The notes beneath the pieces were generated by a model. It was given only the letters and a program-made list of their open reading frames with translations. It was not told the DNA's origin and ran no database searches. A stretch of 64,000 bases of DNA, taken from NCBI GenBank assembly GCA_037039685.1, contig JAWNGF010000001.1:1736001-1800000 (forward strand), in the 5' to 3' direction. The position numbers and the translations under genes are program-made. Position 1 is the first letter of the stretch; every line of letters starts with the position of its first letter. Positions 11,375-22,400 of the stretch are shown here, piece by piece. Source of the stretch: Ceratobasidium sp. AG-K. Its lineage: Eukaryota > Basidiomycota > Agaricomycetes > Cantharellales > Ceratobasidiaceae.

Positions 11375-14300
11375 ATGCAGCAGTCCGCCCCCCAGCCACA
11401 GCAGCCGCTCGGCGCGCTCCCACCGCTCGTTTTCCATAACACCGCGAACACCACGGCGGACAACTTTACCCCTACATCCATGCAGCCAACCCTCTACACA
11501 CAGGCGTCCAACGAGTCGCTTCGTGAGGCCGCTGCTAATGGCAATTCGTCCGATGGCGAGGGAAGTGGATTCACGCCCAAATCGTATCGCACTTCCAACT
11601 CGTTCAACGCTGCAACCCGCCCGCATCAGCTGTCCATCAGCAACGGCAGTGGGCCTGCGGCATTCATCAACTCGAGCGAGTCGTTCGGACCCAACCCAGG
11701 GTACCAGACACCTACCCATCAGGACATCTTTGGGACCCGCCCTCCGCCGAACCGGCCATATGATTTCGATATTGGGCCCAACGTGCCCGGGCCTGCAAGT
11801 GGATTTCTTCCTCAGAACGGAGCGTCATATCAACCGATGGGCCAGTTGCCGTCCCAACCTACCCCCATCGGTAAACTCCCCTCCGCTACTCAAGTGCCCC
11901 AATCTTTGAGCAGCTCGCACTTGATTCAGTCTGCAGGCAATCCAAACGCCCGCGGCCCTCCATTGAATCCGTTGCATGTGGCTCCGAGCGGACCTACGCC
12001 AGCTTCGATGACTTCGCCCAACCAGTTCATGTCTCCGACGCAGATGATGTCTCTTCAGAACATGCAACAAGGCCCGTCTGCTCTCGGTTTGCAATACGGC
12101 ACTCCGGCATTCAACGATCTCGTCGCAAAGCTGGCGCGTCAGGACGGCTCCGGATTTCAGCCTAGCACCGTTCCCCAAGAGGAGATCTCCACGATTTTCG
12201 TCGTCGGCTTTCCAGATGATATGTCGGTTCGTAACCACTCATCTTTGATTGAATTACAATGGTCTGATCATACTCCAGGAGCGTGAATTCCAGAACATGT
12301 TCACTTTTTCGCCTGGTTTCGAGGCAGCAACACTGAAGATACCCAATAAGGAACCAGGCTACGGGGTCTCATCAAATGGGCAGGGGCTTACTTCATCCGC
12401 CACTCTGCGCGCCGGCGCATTCCCTGCAAACGGGTATGTGACTGGGGGCCCTAATGACCCGTATAATCTCGTCACTGTCAACTCTGGGGGCGTTGTTCTC
12501 GACCCGCCCACTCCGGCAGCGCCCGGCCAATGGTCCAGCGAAGATCCCTATGCGATCCGCACTCTCCCACTTACCGCCCCTCCGTCTGCCACGGCCAACG
12601 AGCTGAATCATCTCACGATGCCCGCTCCGCCCAGGAAACAAATAATCGGGTTTGCCAAGTTCAGGTCACGGCAAGAGGCTCTCGAGGCTCGCGATGTACT
12701 TCAAGGCCGCCGGGTGGACGCCGAAAAGGGTGCGTTCCTCAAGGCAGAGATGGCCAAGAAGAACTTGCACACCAAGCGGGGAGTCGGCCCACTCGGGTTG
12801 CCCCTCAACCAGGCGTTACCATCGAATAATAATACCAACCCGCCAACCCATCCACCTCAGGACCCGTCAGGCAGCCATCAAGGTTTTGGCGGTAACTCGC
12901 TTCTGAGCGGTGCGGCCGGATTGGGCGAACAACTAAGCCAACGCGACCGTGATCTCGCGGCGATCGATGCTATGGGACTTGGTAACGGGATGTGGGACAA
13001 GGAACGCGACCGAGAGATGCGGCACAACAACGCGTTTGACGCGTTCCACTCGGTCCCACCCAGCGCGGGCGCCAACGGCCCGCGTCTTCCTCCACCGCTT
13101 TCGACAACTGGCTTGTCAAACAGTATGGTTGGAAACGGAATGCTCTCGCCCACCGAGTTTGTGCCACGTTCGCATGTCTTGGGATTCTCAACTAGCCCTA
13201 TGAATGGTCATGCTTCCTTGATGGGTGTAGGGTCTGGACCGCCTGGCTACGGACCCGCCAGCGCGCTCTCGCCACCCATGACACCCAACCAGTGGTTACC
13301 TCCCCTTGGATCCAACGCCGACCCCGTCAACACCCACGACTCGCACCCGATTGGGCCAATTGCTCGGCCAAGTTCGTCTGTGGCGCTGTCGACGCCACCG
13401 GGCTCCACAACCTCGTCCAGCCGCTCACCGGAACGTGCCGTCCCTCTTCCCGCTTCGGACACGTCCACAGGGTCCAACGAGGACGCGCGCGTGGATAGTG
13501 ATCCTGAGCGGGACCCCCAGTCTCAGGACGAACTCGCGGGATCAATCGAGAAACTTTCGCTGCGCGTCGCGACTCAGATCGGGACTACGTCTCCCCAGTT
13601 GCCTTCGCCTGGATCTGGCTCAGGCTCGGGTGCAGACAAGAGGCAGAACGCGAGTGACCAAAATCCTCCAGTCAGTATTCACAAGGGTCGGATTGAGTTG
13701 TGGTTTCTGACTTGGTTTGTTTGCAGATCAACACCCTCTATGTGGGAAATCTCCCGACCGCATCGGGTCAGACCCACTCGCCTGCGTACCTGGAAGAAGC
13801 GCTGCGTAATCTGTTCTCGCGCTCTCCTGGATATCGTAAGCTTTGCTTCAGGCAAAAGAGCAATGGTCCGATGTGTTTCGTCGAAGTAAGTCCAGTGCAT
13901 CTTGTGGAGGCTCGGTCTGATTATTGTACAGTTCGAGGATGTCAACTATGCGAGCAGGGCGCTCAACGAAATGTACGGAAACACTCTCAACGGAATTGTC
14001 AAGGGTGGTATTCGCCTCTCCTTTAGCAAAAATCCGTTGGGCGTGCGGACTCCTAGCATGTCTAGCCCAGTTGGCGCACCCCCACCATCCACCTTTAGCG
14101 CTGCCCTGGCCGGCATTTCCGAACGAGGATTCAACTCTGGGCCGCGTTCGCTCGCATCTCCCACATCAAACTTTGAGTCGCAAAGCATTGGCTCTCGTTT
14201 GATGCGCCAGGATTCGACAGAACTATTGTCTCCCACCGGGATGCTCTCGCCTACTGCTGCATCGATGGGCTTCCCGGCCTCTCCTCCATCCCGTTTCTTC

Positions 14301-14657
14301 TCTCCGCCTCTGCCTACACACGGACAAGGCGCGTTTAGCCCTGTGATCGGTCCGTCCAATATCCCACCCGCGTACAACCGTGCGCCCCAATCGCAGACGT
14401 TCGGCTCTGGACAATCGCAAGGGTACGGCAGCCAACCCCAGTCGTTCTCAAGCACTAGCAGCTTTTCGCACTGGAGCAGCGCGCCCGCTCCTCAGCCATT
14501 CTCTCTTGCCCAGTCCGGCTTGAACGACGGCAGCGAACCGTATGATGCGCGGGAACGCGAGCGGGAGCGAGAGCAATCTGGCCACAGCCCGTACTCTTTG
14601 AGCGCCTCTCCTGGAGCGGGCCACATCGCACAAGAACTCGCCAGCCGATCACACTAG
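11375..14657 (+). CDS. WHI3: Whi3/Scw1-type RNA-binding protein, two RRMs
   Basis: Four exons resolved: 11375-12226, 12279-13670, 13727-13885, 13932-14657, giving 1042 residues. The first RRM begins near residue 270 with [15 protein letters not shown] and continues across intron 1 into [16 protein letters not shown] and [19 protein letters not shown]. The second RRM begins at residue ~749 with [10 protein letters not shown] (RNP2) and contains [18 protein letters not shown] (RNP1 region, made by joining exons 3 and 4). Long Ser/Pro/Gln/Asn-rich disordered regions surround both. This architecture is that of yeast Whi3 and fission yeast Scw1, which bind mRNAs controlling cell size, polarity and wall integrity and form condensates. 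The in-frame reading above the chosen ATG is open but not of conserved character. TAG at 14655-14657. Confidence 0.88.
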
Positions 14658-15228
14658 ATGCTGACACCTCGATTCTTGAAATTTGTTTCGATACCCGTCT
14701 ACACTCCATACTTTTGGCTTCCATAACAGCGCGTGGAATATGTATCCTTCATTGCATTTCTTTGAATCCGTCCTGTTGTTTATGATTATGCTTCCCCTCT
14801 ATCCGAGATCGATCCTTATTTATGTCTCTCTTCATCGTGCTTTGTTCTTCGTGTTATAACGCTCTCTGATTTCACCCAGTCCCAATCCCAACCCAGCAGA
14901 CAGTTCCTCATCCCAATTCCGACAAAGTACATACAGGCCTTTCCAATGTCTCATACAAACCTGTCCCCAGCTTCCTAGTCTCGGCGTGGTCTCTACTACC
15001 ACTGTACATACCCACTTGCCCACCATCCTCTGCATATTCAATCGGTTCGCACTTTTTTATTCGGATTCGCTCGTGGCCTTTGTTTCTCGAGTCAGGCTTG
15101 ACCTTTTCGTTCTGTAATCGCACCTTCGCTCTCACCCTTTCTTTTAACGTTCATGCCCACCTGTTAACTGTCAAACTAATGGACGATTGATTGAATATCT
15201 TGTCTATTGTTAATGAGTGATTTCAAGA
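14658..15228. other. Convergent 3' region between WHI3-like and TRM10
   Basis: About 570 nt of AT/pyrimidine-rich sequence between two convergent stop codons; presumably both 3' UTRs. No structured RNA or conserved frame was seen. Confidence 0.5.
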
Positions 15229-16603
15229 TTATATATCCCGATCGAGTTCGGTGAGTTCCTGCTCCTGTTCATCGGCCTCGGCCTCGGCATCATCATCCTC
15301 GTCTTCATTAGTTTGGCCTTGAGGTCGCCTGGCCTTTTTGCCGTTGGCGTTGAACTTGCGCTTTGGCATAACTTTTTGCATCGCTTGTTCCCAATCTCGA
15401 GTACCGACCCAATACGCAAGGATGTCAAAGACCTGACGCCGGTTAAAGTGATTACTCAAAATGACAGGCGGACACTTACTTGGTTCACAGTCAAGACTTT
15501 GCGAGTAGGCATATCTGCCAAGTACTTGCCGATCGGCAGCCTTGCGCTTCGAATATTCAACTCTTTGGCTTTATTTTCACACAAGTTCTGAGGACAGTGG
15601 ATTATTATTGTGTAGCTGAAGGTGGCGGTTTATTGCTCACTTTGTATCGGTTTCGGTCAACAATCCCACCGATGATGTACGTCTCACCCTCCTTCAGCTC
15701 AGTCAATTCGTCCTCGGCGTCTGCTGTAAGGTACACAACCGACTCTCGAGAGCAGGATGAGCGAGGCTGGGGTACTTGAGAGTTTCGGGATGCACGCCGG
15801 TGCTTGAGGCGGGATGAAGGGGTGGCTAGAGTAGACGATCCGGCTGGTTCCGTTGTGTTCGCTTCTAATATGGTCAACGCTGCTACTGTTTCGTCATTGG
15901 TAGGTGCTGGGTTGATTGGGGTTTGTTGAGGTGGCGCGTCTGGTGTAGCCTCTGCGTCTTCCACCGGCTGAGGTTCCTGGCCTTCTGCTGTTATCGGAGA
16001 GGGAGATTTCCATAACCCGCTGATATCCTCCTCCCACCACTCGACCGACTTCCAGCGACGATACGAGGCGTCGTTGGTCTTGTCCAGAAGCTGTCGTGAA
16101 CGGCCACTGAGCGAAGTAAACAAGAGGCCAGTGAATGGTGTTCGGGTGCGTCGGTGCGAGGCATATGTGTATGCGAGTTGGCTACATAGACTTCCGACCT
16201 CCTACCAGCCAAGAGTAAAATCTTGATAATTCTCCTGTGTAGCATCATTGTTGCTACGTACCTTCTCCGTCATCTTTTCGTCGAATCCTAAATCAATAAC
16301 GATTCGCGCATTGAAGGGCCGTACAGGTCCTTCCCCCTCTCTTGATACCCTCCGTTTCTTCGCATCGGATGGCCCGACATCTTCTCCAGTCGCAGCACGC
16401 TCCTCTCGTTCTTTTCTTTTGGCCAACTTTTGCTCCTTCTCCCGGGCTCGTCGCTCTAGTTTGAGCTTCGCAAAACGCTCGGCTTTAGCCTGTCGTTTCT
16501 GAGCCGACTTGGAGAGTGCAGTACCCGTAGAGGGGGTACCATCGTTTGTATCTTGAGTATCAAGTGATGGTGCCTCGGCAGCGGGAGACTGTTCGGCAGA
16601 CAT
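15229..16603 (-). CDS. TRM10: tRNA (guanine-N1-)-methyltransferase Trm10
   Basis: Minus-strand gene with several introns, start ATG 16603-16601 (MSAEQSPAAEAP), stop TAA 15231-15229. It has a Lys/Arg-rich N-terminal region (SAQKRQAKAERFAKLKLERR), then the Trm10 SPOUT domain: ARIVIDLGFDEKM (first strand and conserved Asp), SLCSQLAYTYASHRR, PFTGLLFTSL, then YIIGGIVDRNRYK, matching the Trm10 'hypothetical G-G-(I/L)-VDRN' signature, and LPIGKYLADM, VFDILAYW with W at the end. A nonconserved Pro/Thr/Ala-rich loop separates the halves (near 15,790-16,000). The C terminus is basic then very acidic (DEDDDAEAEADEQEQE). The family methylates G9 of tRNAs using S-adenosylmethionine. It is divergent from the thioesterase gene at 16,914. 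Confidence 0.93.
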
Positions 16604-16913
16604 CCCGAGGGGGTCAAGGATGGAGCACGAAATGTAATTTGAAAATGACGAGTTGGTCGAAGAACTATCGAAGATCATCCTCATGCCAGTCCTCATGTGA
16701 TCATAATCAGTACCGTACCTCAGCATGGTACTACACCTCCCCAGCGTTTCCAGACGCACGTTAATCCGAATCCTTCCGACTTTGCTACTTGCCATCATCT
16801 CCCTCATTGCCCTTTCCCTACTCGAGTTTGCTCACCTCGAGCCCATTGAATCTACAGCACCTACATCTTCAAAGCTTCACACCAAGCACAAGACGGGGAA
16901 TAATCACAGCAAA
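16604..16913. promoter_or_regulatory. Divergent promoter TRM10 / acyl-protein thioesterase, with in-frame upstream ATG
   Basis: About 310 nt separate the two chosen start codons. An ATG at 16725 is in frame with the thioesterase and would add 63 residues containing a strongly hydrophobic stretch (ILPTLLLAIISLIALSLL). Whether this is 5' UTR or an alternative N terminus depends on the transcription start. Confidence 0.5.
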
Positions 16914-17838
16914 ATGTCTTCGGCCCTCAAGTTCATTACTATCCCTCCTCGTGCGGCGCATACCGCCACGATTATCTTCTCGCATGGACTCGGGGATACT
17001 GGAGAGGGCTGGAGGCCTGTCGCGCACATGCTCGCTAGCCAGCATCCACACGTCAAGTGGATCTTGCCTCATGCACCCACACTCCCGATCACGGTGAGTT
17101 GGAAGTTTATGACATCTACCTCTACGGGCTTGCTCACGGGACGCGTCCAACGATCAGATTAATGGAGGAATGACCATGCCTGGCTGGTGAATTGCTTCAC
17201 ACACTTGCAGCGCTCAGTATGGTCTAATACAGCATTCCACGCAGGTTTGATCTATACTCTCTAGGAAAGAGCGACGACAAGGAAGACGAAGAGGGCCTCA
17301 TGCGCTCGAGCAACGCGATTGCTCAGCTTGTCCAGGCGGAAAACGACGCTGGCATCCCCAACGAAAAAAGTAAGTCACAACGCTCCATCTACTCGGCTAA
17401 TCTCGGCCCAGCTTACTGATGACTTTCCTCTCTCGTACTAGTTGTCATCGGAGGCTTCAGCCAGGGCGCCGCGTTATCCCTCGTTGCCGGGCTCACTGCA
17501 GAGAAAAAGTATGCCGGCGTTGCCGTGCTTTCTGGCTGGCTCCCGATGCGGCAACGGTTAGCAACAGTACGTAACCCCAGCCTTGCTGGTTAGCCTCGAC
17601 TGACTGTGCCTCGTAGTTGCTCAGTGCCGACGCCACGTCTACTCCCATCTTCTGGGGCCACGGCACTGTTGACGCGGTTGTGCCCTACAAGTTTGGCGCT
17701 GGTAGCGTCAAACTCCTCCAAGAGAGCCTTGGCTTCAAAGACGTTACGTTCCACTCTTATCAGGGTGTTGGCCATTCATCAGACACGCAGGAGATCGCCG
17801 ATTTGGGCGCATGGTTGAAGAAGGTGATTCCTGCTTAG
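16914..17838 (+). CDS. APT1: Acyl-protein thioesterase 1 (serine hydrolase)
   Basis: Five exons were resolved (16914-17093, 17158-17186, 17245-17369, 17442-17566, 17617-17838), exactly 226 residues, the usual length of the family. The catalytic triad is complete: Ser118 in GGFSQG, Asp172 in GHGTVD and His206 in GVGHSSD. The oxyanion region HGLGDTGEGW is near residue 24. The enzyme removes palmitoyl and other acyl groups from cysteine residues of membrane-anchored proteins such as Ras and G-alpha, and hydrolyses lysophospholipids. MSSALKF at 16914 is chosen because family members start about 15 residues before the first strand. An in-frame extension from 16725 would add a membrane anchor (see findings). 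Its stop lies only 102 nt from the NDUFAF5-like stop on the other strand. Confidence 0.93.
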
Positions 17839-17939
17839 AGAGCTCCAGCTTTTGGACTTTGTGCTATACGTTACCCGATTGTTGTATCATTTGGTATCTT
17901 GTTTTAACTAGCGTTGCGTATCGATTCAATGTTATAACA

Positions 17940-19278
17940 CTACAAAATATCCTTCAGATTGGTCTGACCCGAGCCGCGCTCGAGGGGTTTCGGCTGGCTG
18001 GGAGCGGGCTTCCAGCCAATCTAATACCAACGAGTTAGTGGTAAACAAGGTTCCATCGATTGTAACATACCATATAGATAACCTGGAAGGTAGCTGGTAC
18101 CGTACCGTCTTCATCGCCGTGCATTGCTGAAGCAAAGGGTTAGATACATTCTAACGCGCTATATCTAACTTACCCTTGTAAATCGCATCCGCGGCAATCA
18201 ATGTATCACGTTTCAAGAATGCCTGTCTATGGCCAATCAGTCTCAATCTGTCCGAGCCTAGTGCAGAGCTACTTACCTCCCTGCGATCGCGTTGCTCTCC
18301 CCCATATCACGCAGGTCTTCGATCAGCTCCCAAATGGATGGGTACGAAACTCGAACGTCATCGGTGTCGACTGTGAGAAGAGTAAAGCCAGCGCGTCCCA
18401 GCAGGTTCGATACATCGCGAGTGTCTATGCAACCGAAGTGAGAGTCAGACCGAGCTAACAAAAGTCTACACACCAGTCATCGGAGATACTCGTGGTGAGA
18501 TGCCCCCCTCGCGTTCATTTTGAGCTAATTGTAGTGATGTCCTATACAAAGATCATGCGCTTCCTACCACACTTGAGCCGCATACATACCTGAGTTCAAA
18601 GAGCGTATCACCGCCAAACATTGCTCCAAGAAACACCCCATCCGGTTTCAGCGACTCGCGAATCTGGATCAAAACACCGGGGAGGTCGTTCACCCAATGA
18701 AGGCCGAGACAGGACGTGACCGCATCTTGCGAGTTGCGAGGTATAACTTTGAGAAGGTTCTCTTCATCCATATGGAGCCGGGCAGGAGGGAGGGGGAACG
18801 CCGAGTTTCGATCGCGATTCAGGGACTGTACTGGGTGGTATAAGCCATCGTAAACGCGATGAAGTTAGGAATCCTTACAGCTCATGTCAAGCATTGTCAC
18901 CCTGTCAGTAACCTCCGCGTCGAGAAGCTTGGTGAAATGGCCCGAGCCTGAGGAAAGGTCAAGGATATGCGGGAAGCGACGCTTGATGTCCTACTGGTCA
19001 TATGCGTCCAGCGCGTGCAATATAATATACAAAGTGGTTTGACGTACCAAGACTCTCTCAAACATCCTGTCCGCTACCTCGTCTCGTAGGTAATCTACGG
19101 TACGGCTACGCTCTCCCCTCTCTCTTGACGCAGCACGATCCCTTTGCATACGCTTCGCGTTTCGATCGAACAAGCGGAACGGCGACATTGTGTGAGCGCC
19201 AAGTGGGGATGGGTTGGATGGAGACGCATATCCTCGGGCGAGGTGCCTGCATCGCAGTATTGGTCGAGCAAAGCTCAT
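17940..19278 (-). CDS. NDUFAF5: Mitochondrial NDUFAF5-like SAM-dependent enzyme
   Basis: Minus-strand, about seven exons, start ATG 19278-19276, stop TAG 17942-17940. The N terminus ([19 protein letters not shown]) is a typical mitochondrial presequence. Then come the family marks: [24 protein letters not shown], the SAM-binding motif [72 protein letters not shown], and the C-terminal YMIGWKP. The order and spacing match NDUFAF5 (C20orf7), which hydroxylates an arginine of complex I subunit NDUFS7 during assembly; the fold is that of class I methyltransferases. It diverges from the zinc-finger gene with 124 nt between start codons. Confidence 0.92.
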
Positions 19279-19402
19279 GATCGGTGGTCTGTCCGAGTCG
19301 AGTGTTTATCAGGATGACGCTCAAGAAGCCGTATTGTTCAGGCACGTGATTTGTAGGGAAACATTCAGATTGCGGTTGGCTGCGACCGTCTTGGGTCTCC
19401 CC
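19279..19402. promoter_or_regulatory. Compact bidirectional promoter
   Basis: Only 124 nt separate the start codons of the NDUFAF5-like gene (-) and the C2H2 zinc-finger gene (+), so both promoters must overlap. It contains a CACGTG E-box-like palindrome near 19,342 (aggCACGTGattt). No TATA box is obvious. Confidence 0.45.
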
Positions 19403-22400
19403 ATGGATTTTTCGCGATACCAAGCTCAAGGCTCTTCGTCTCACTATTCTAACCAAGGCCAACAGGATGGAGGAACGAGCCGAGCAGTTGTCCCCATCGA
19501 CAATTCTTCTGTACAGCAGTACATTACACGTCTTTACCATAATCCCACTTTGGGAATCGCCCCTCCGACTCAAGACCCCGCATTTTTTGAGAAATCACAG
19601 CAGGATATGATTAGCGTCAAGCACAAGCTGGAGCAAATGTTGCTGATTAACCAGCAACAGGCCGAATTAGCTCGCTTAAATAGGCAAAGGCAAGTGCCTT
19701 TTACATGAGAATTTAAACGTTGGGCTAAAGCAAGAAATTTAAAGATCTTATGGCCAGCAGCAGACTTTCGTAAACAACTCCAGTGGGAGTGTACAAGCCT
19801 ATTCAAACTCTCAGCCCGTGAATCCTGCTCCCCAGCATCATGCGGGCTGGGCAAACGCACCGTCAGGAACCTGGGTGCAGCCGCAGCAAGGATATACCCA
19901 ACCTTCTCAGGCCGCCCATCCTGTGGCTCAAACCTACACCGTTCATTACCCAGAGGTGGAGATGCGGGACGCATCCTACGCAGCTCAACCCCCGGCTCAG
20001 GTTGTTCAAGTTGACACACCACCTCAGCAATCAACCCATTATCGTCCACATACGTACGATCAACACCAAGAAGCGCCGCGACCAACTCAACAGCGTGTAA
20101 ATTCTGTACCTGGCCCTCAACAGGCGAGAGTTCACCGACCGCAGCCTCAACAGGCCGCACCTGTGCAGGTGGCCAATTCCTCCAATCCGGCGCCGAAAAT
20201 GTTTCGTCCATATCAGCAACATGCTCCTCAGGCTCAACGTCATCCTTTGCAGCCAAGTAGTCAAGTCGGTTCCCCAACCGTACAACAAGACCAACAGCTC
20301 GCCAACACGCAGAAGCAATTGCATTATTTGCAGCAGCTTGAGCAACAACACCAGCGCCCTCCCGTCCAACAGCCGGAGGCTTCGAGTTCCCAGGCGCTGC
20401 CCGCATCTCGGCCAATGGTTGTTCCAACACCAGCCGTGGCGCGAGTCGCAAACCTCGCTGCGCGGGCACAGCCGGTGTCTCCTCAACCAGTGGTCAACAA
20501 GCCTCCAACTCTAGCAGTGCCTGTCACGTCGGTCGAGGAGGCCCCGCCAATTCCCGCATCCTCCCAAGAGTCGAGTGGATCTACTGCAGGACCGGGCGGA
20601 ACGGCCACTCCAAATCCATCACCTCCCAAACCTCGGTCTAGAAGGCCATTTTCTCTTCAGGACTTGCGATCAGAGCGTAGACGTAGTACCGGTCGTAGCT
20701 CTGGTACGCCGTCCGAGCTTCGTCAAGTTATTCCCACTCCCAATATAACAGCGCCCGAAGCAAGCAGTTCTAGTCAAGGTGAGTCAAAAGCCATATTCTG
20801 TCCAAATAATTTCTTCAACTTTATTAGCAGCCGCACCTCCCACGGGTTCCGACGGAACGAGACCACCGACCCCTCACGTCCATGTCCAAGCAAATACTCC
20901 CCCCGCCGCGACGCATCCTCCCGAGCAGTCTCTGTTATTTTCCACCTCAGCCAATGCAGCTTCTGTACCTGTGGATTCGCAGACCTCAACACGGGAAGAC
21001 GCGTTTACGTCAGCTCAGACATCGTCCTTCACGCCCGTTGCATCTGTGAATCCACTCCCGGCCTCTTCCATTGAGACCGTTGACCCCGCGCCAGAATTCA
21101 CGACCGCACCGGGTCTAGCTGCGGTCCAGGTCGAGCCCCCAACTCCCGTATCTGCTCCTCCGATCGTATCTCCGTTGCCAAACGCGTCTGTGCCAGCCCT
21201 AAATAACACCGTGCCTGCCGCCGCCTCTCATCCAGGTCCACGACTAGCCGCCCCGGCCCCTTCAGCCTTCCGACCGAGACCTGGTTCGACGGGGCCAATG
21301 AAAATAGCACTCGAAATTTTGCATCAGAAAGGCGCTGATTGTGTAGCTCTCGTCAGGAAGGCGGCCCAAATGTCCGGAGCTTCTGTGGATCTCCTGCAAG
21401 TCCCAAGCGCAGGAATTGGCGAAACTCATGTTGGAGCGATTCCGCTCTTCGCGCCTGGGCAACCTTTGGACATATGGTCACAGAAGCTCCAGGTCACGAG
21501 AGCGCTAGGGGACACAATTGTTCAAAACATTTGGGCTTTGGCGAAAGAAAAGGCAGCCGAGCTGGGACTGGATGTGTCCACTTTGAAATCCCCACAGGCA
21601 ATGGCCGCACTAAATGTAGGCAACCAACGGGGTGCTGACAAACCTTCCATTTATGGAAACTCAAATACACCTGTTGCTTCGGGGACACCAGTGGATGACT
21701 TGCAAGCTGCCCCGAGTCTGAGCGAAACCTCAACCGCGGTACCTGTTCAACCGACCGCTGCTCTTCCCGCTGAGCCTACGTCAAGGCAGCCTTTCGTGGA
21801 TCAACCTGTTCAACCTGTTCAAAAACCACCGCCGGTTCTGGTTACTCCAGATCCCGCGCCGACTGCTCCCGCTGTTCAACAGACTATGCCTGCTCCTTCA
21901 ACTATTCCCGCACCGGCACCAAGCGCCCCCCCTCGCATGGATGTATTCTCAGTTTCCCACCCCCCTCGATTCATTCCATACCAACCAACCCAGGCTGGCC
22001 CGGACCCAGCCACAGGTTACAAACGCGACTACTAATGCACCTGGACCACGGGAAATCAACATTCCACCATCGTTCGCACGCTGGGGAGACTACAATCCAT
22101 TTCCGAATGGACGCCCTTCGCCGCCGGCGCGACCGCAACCGCAACTAACGGCCCAGACTCCCGCCTATGTTCCACCAACTCTCGACTTTCAGCCAGCGCC
22201 ACAGCCACCAGCACCGACTACAGTGCCCACTCCGCCGCCTGCAAAACCCAAAACAAAGAATACGGCTGCGTTGGCATACTTGAGGGCAATTGGGGTTTTT
22301 CGAGATGAAGAGCCGCCACCGATCGTCTCCGACCGCCCAGGAAAAAAGCTAGAGAGCCTGACATTGTCGAGACGAGCAAGAAACAGGACAAGGGAAAGGG

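Noticed and set aside
19570..20469. 299-codon minus-strand frame opposite the C2H2 gene
   Set aside because: Antisense of Gln/Pro-rich codons yields long open Leu/Trp/Gly-rich frames; the plus-strand product continues coherently through splice sites to the zinc fingers.
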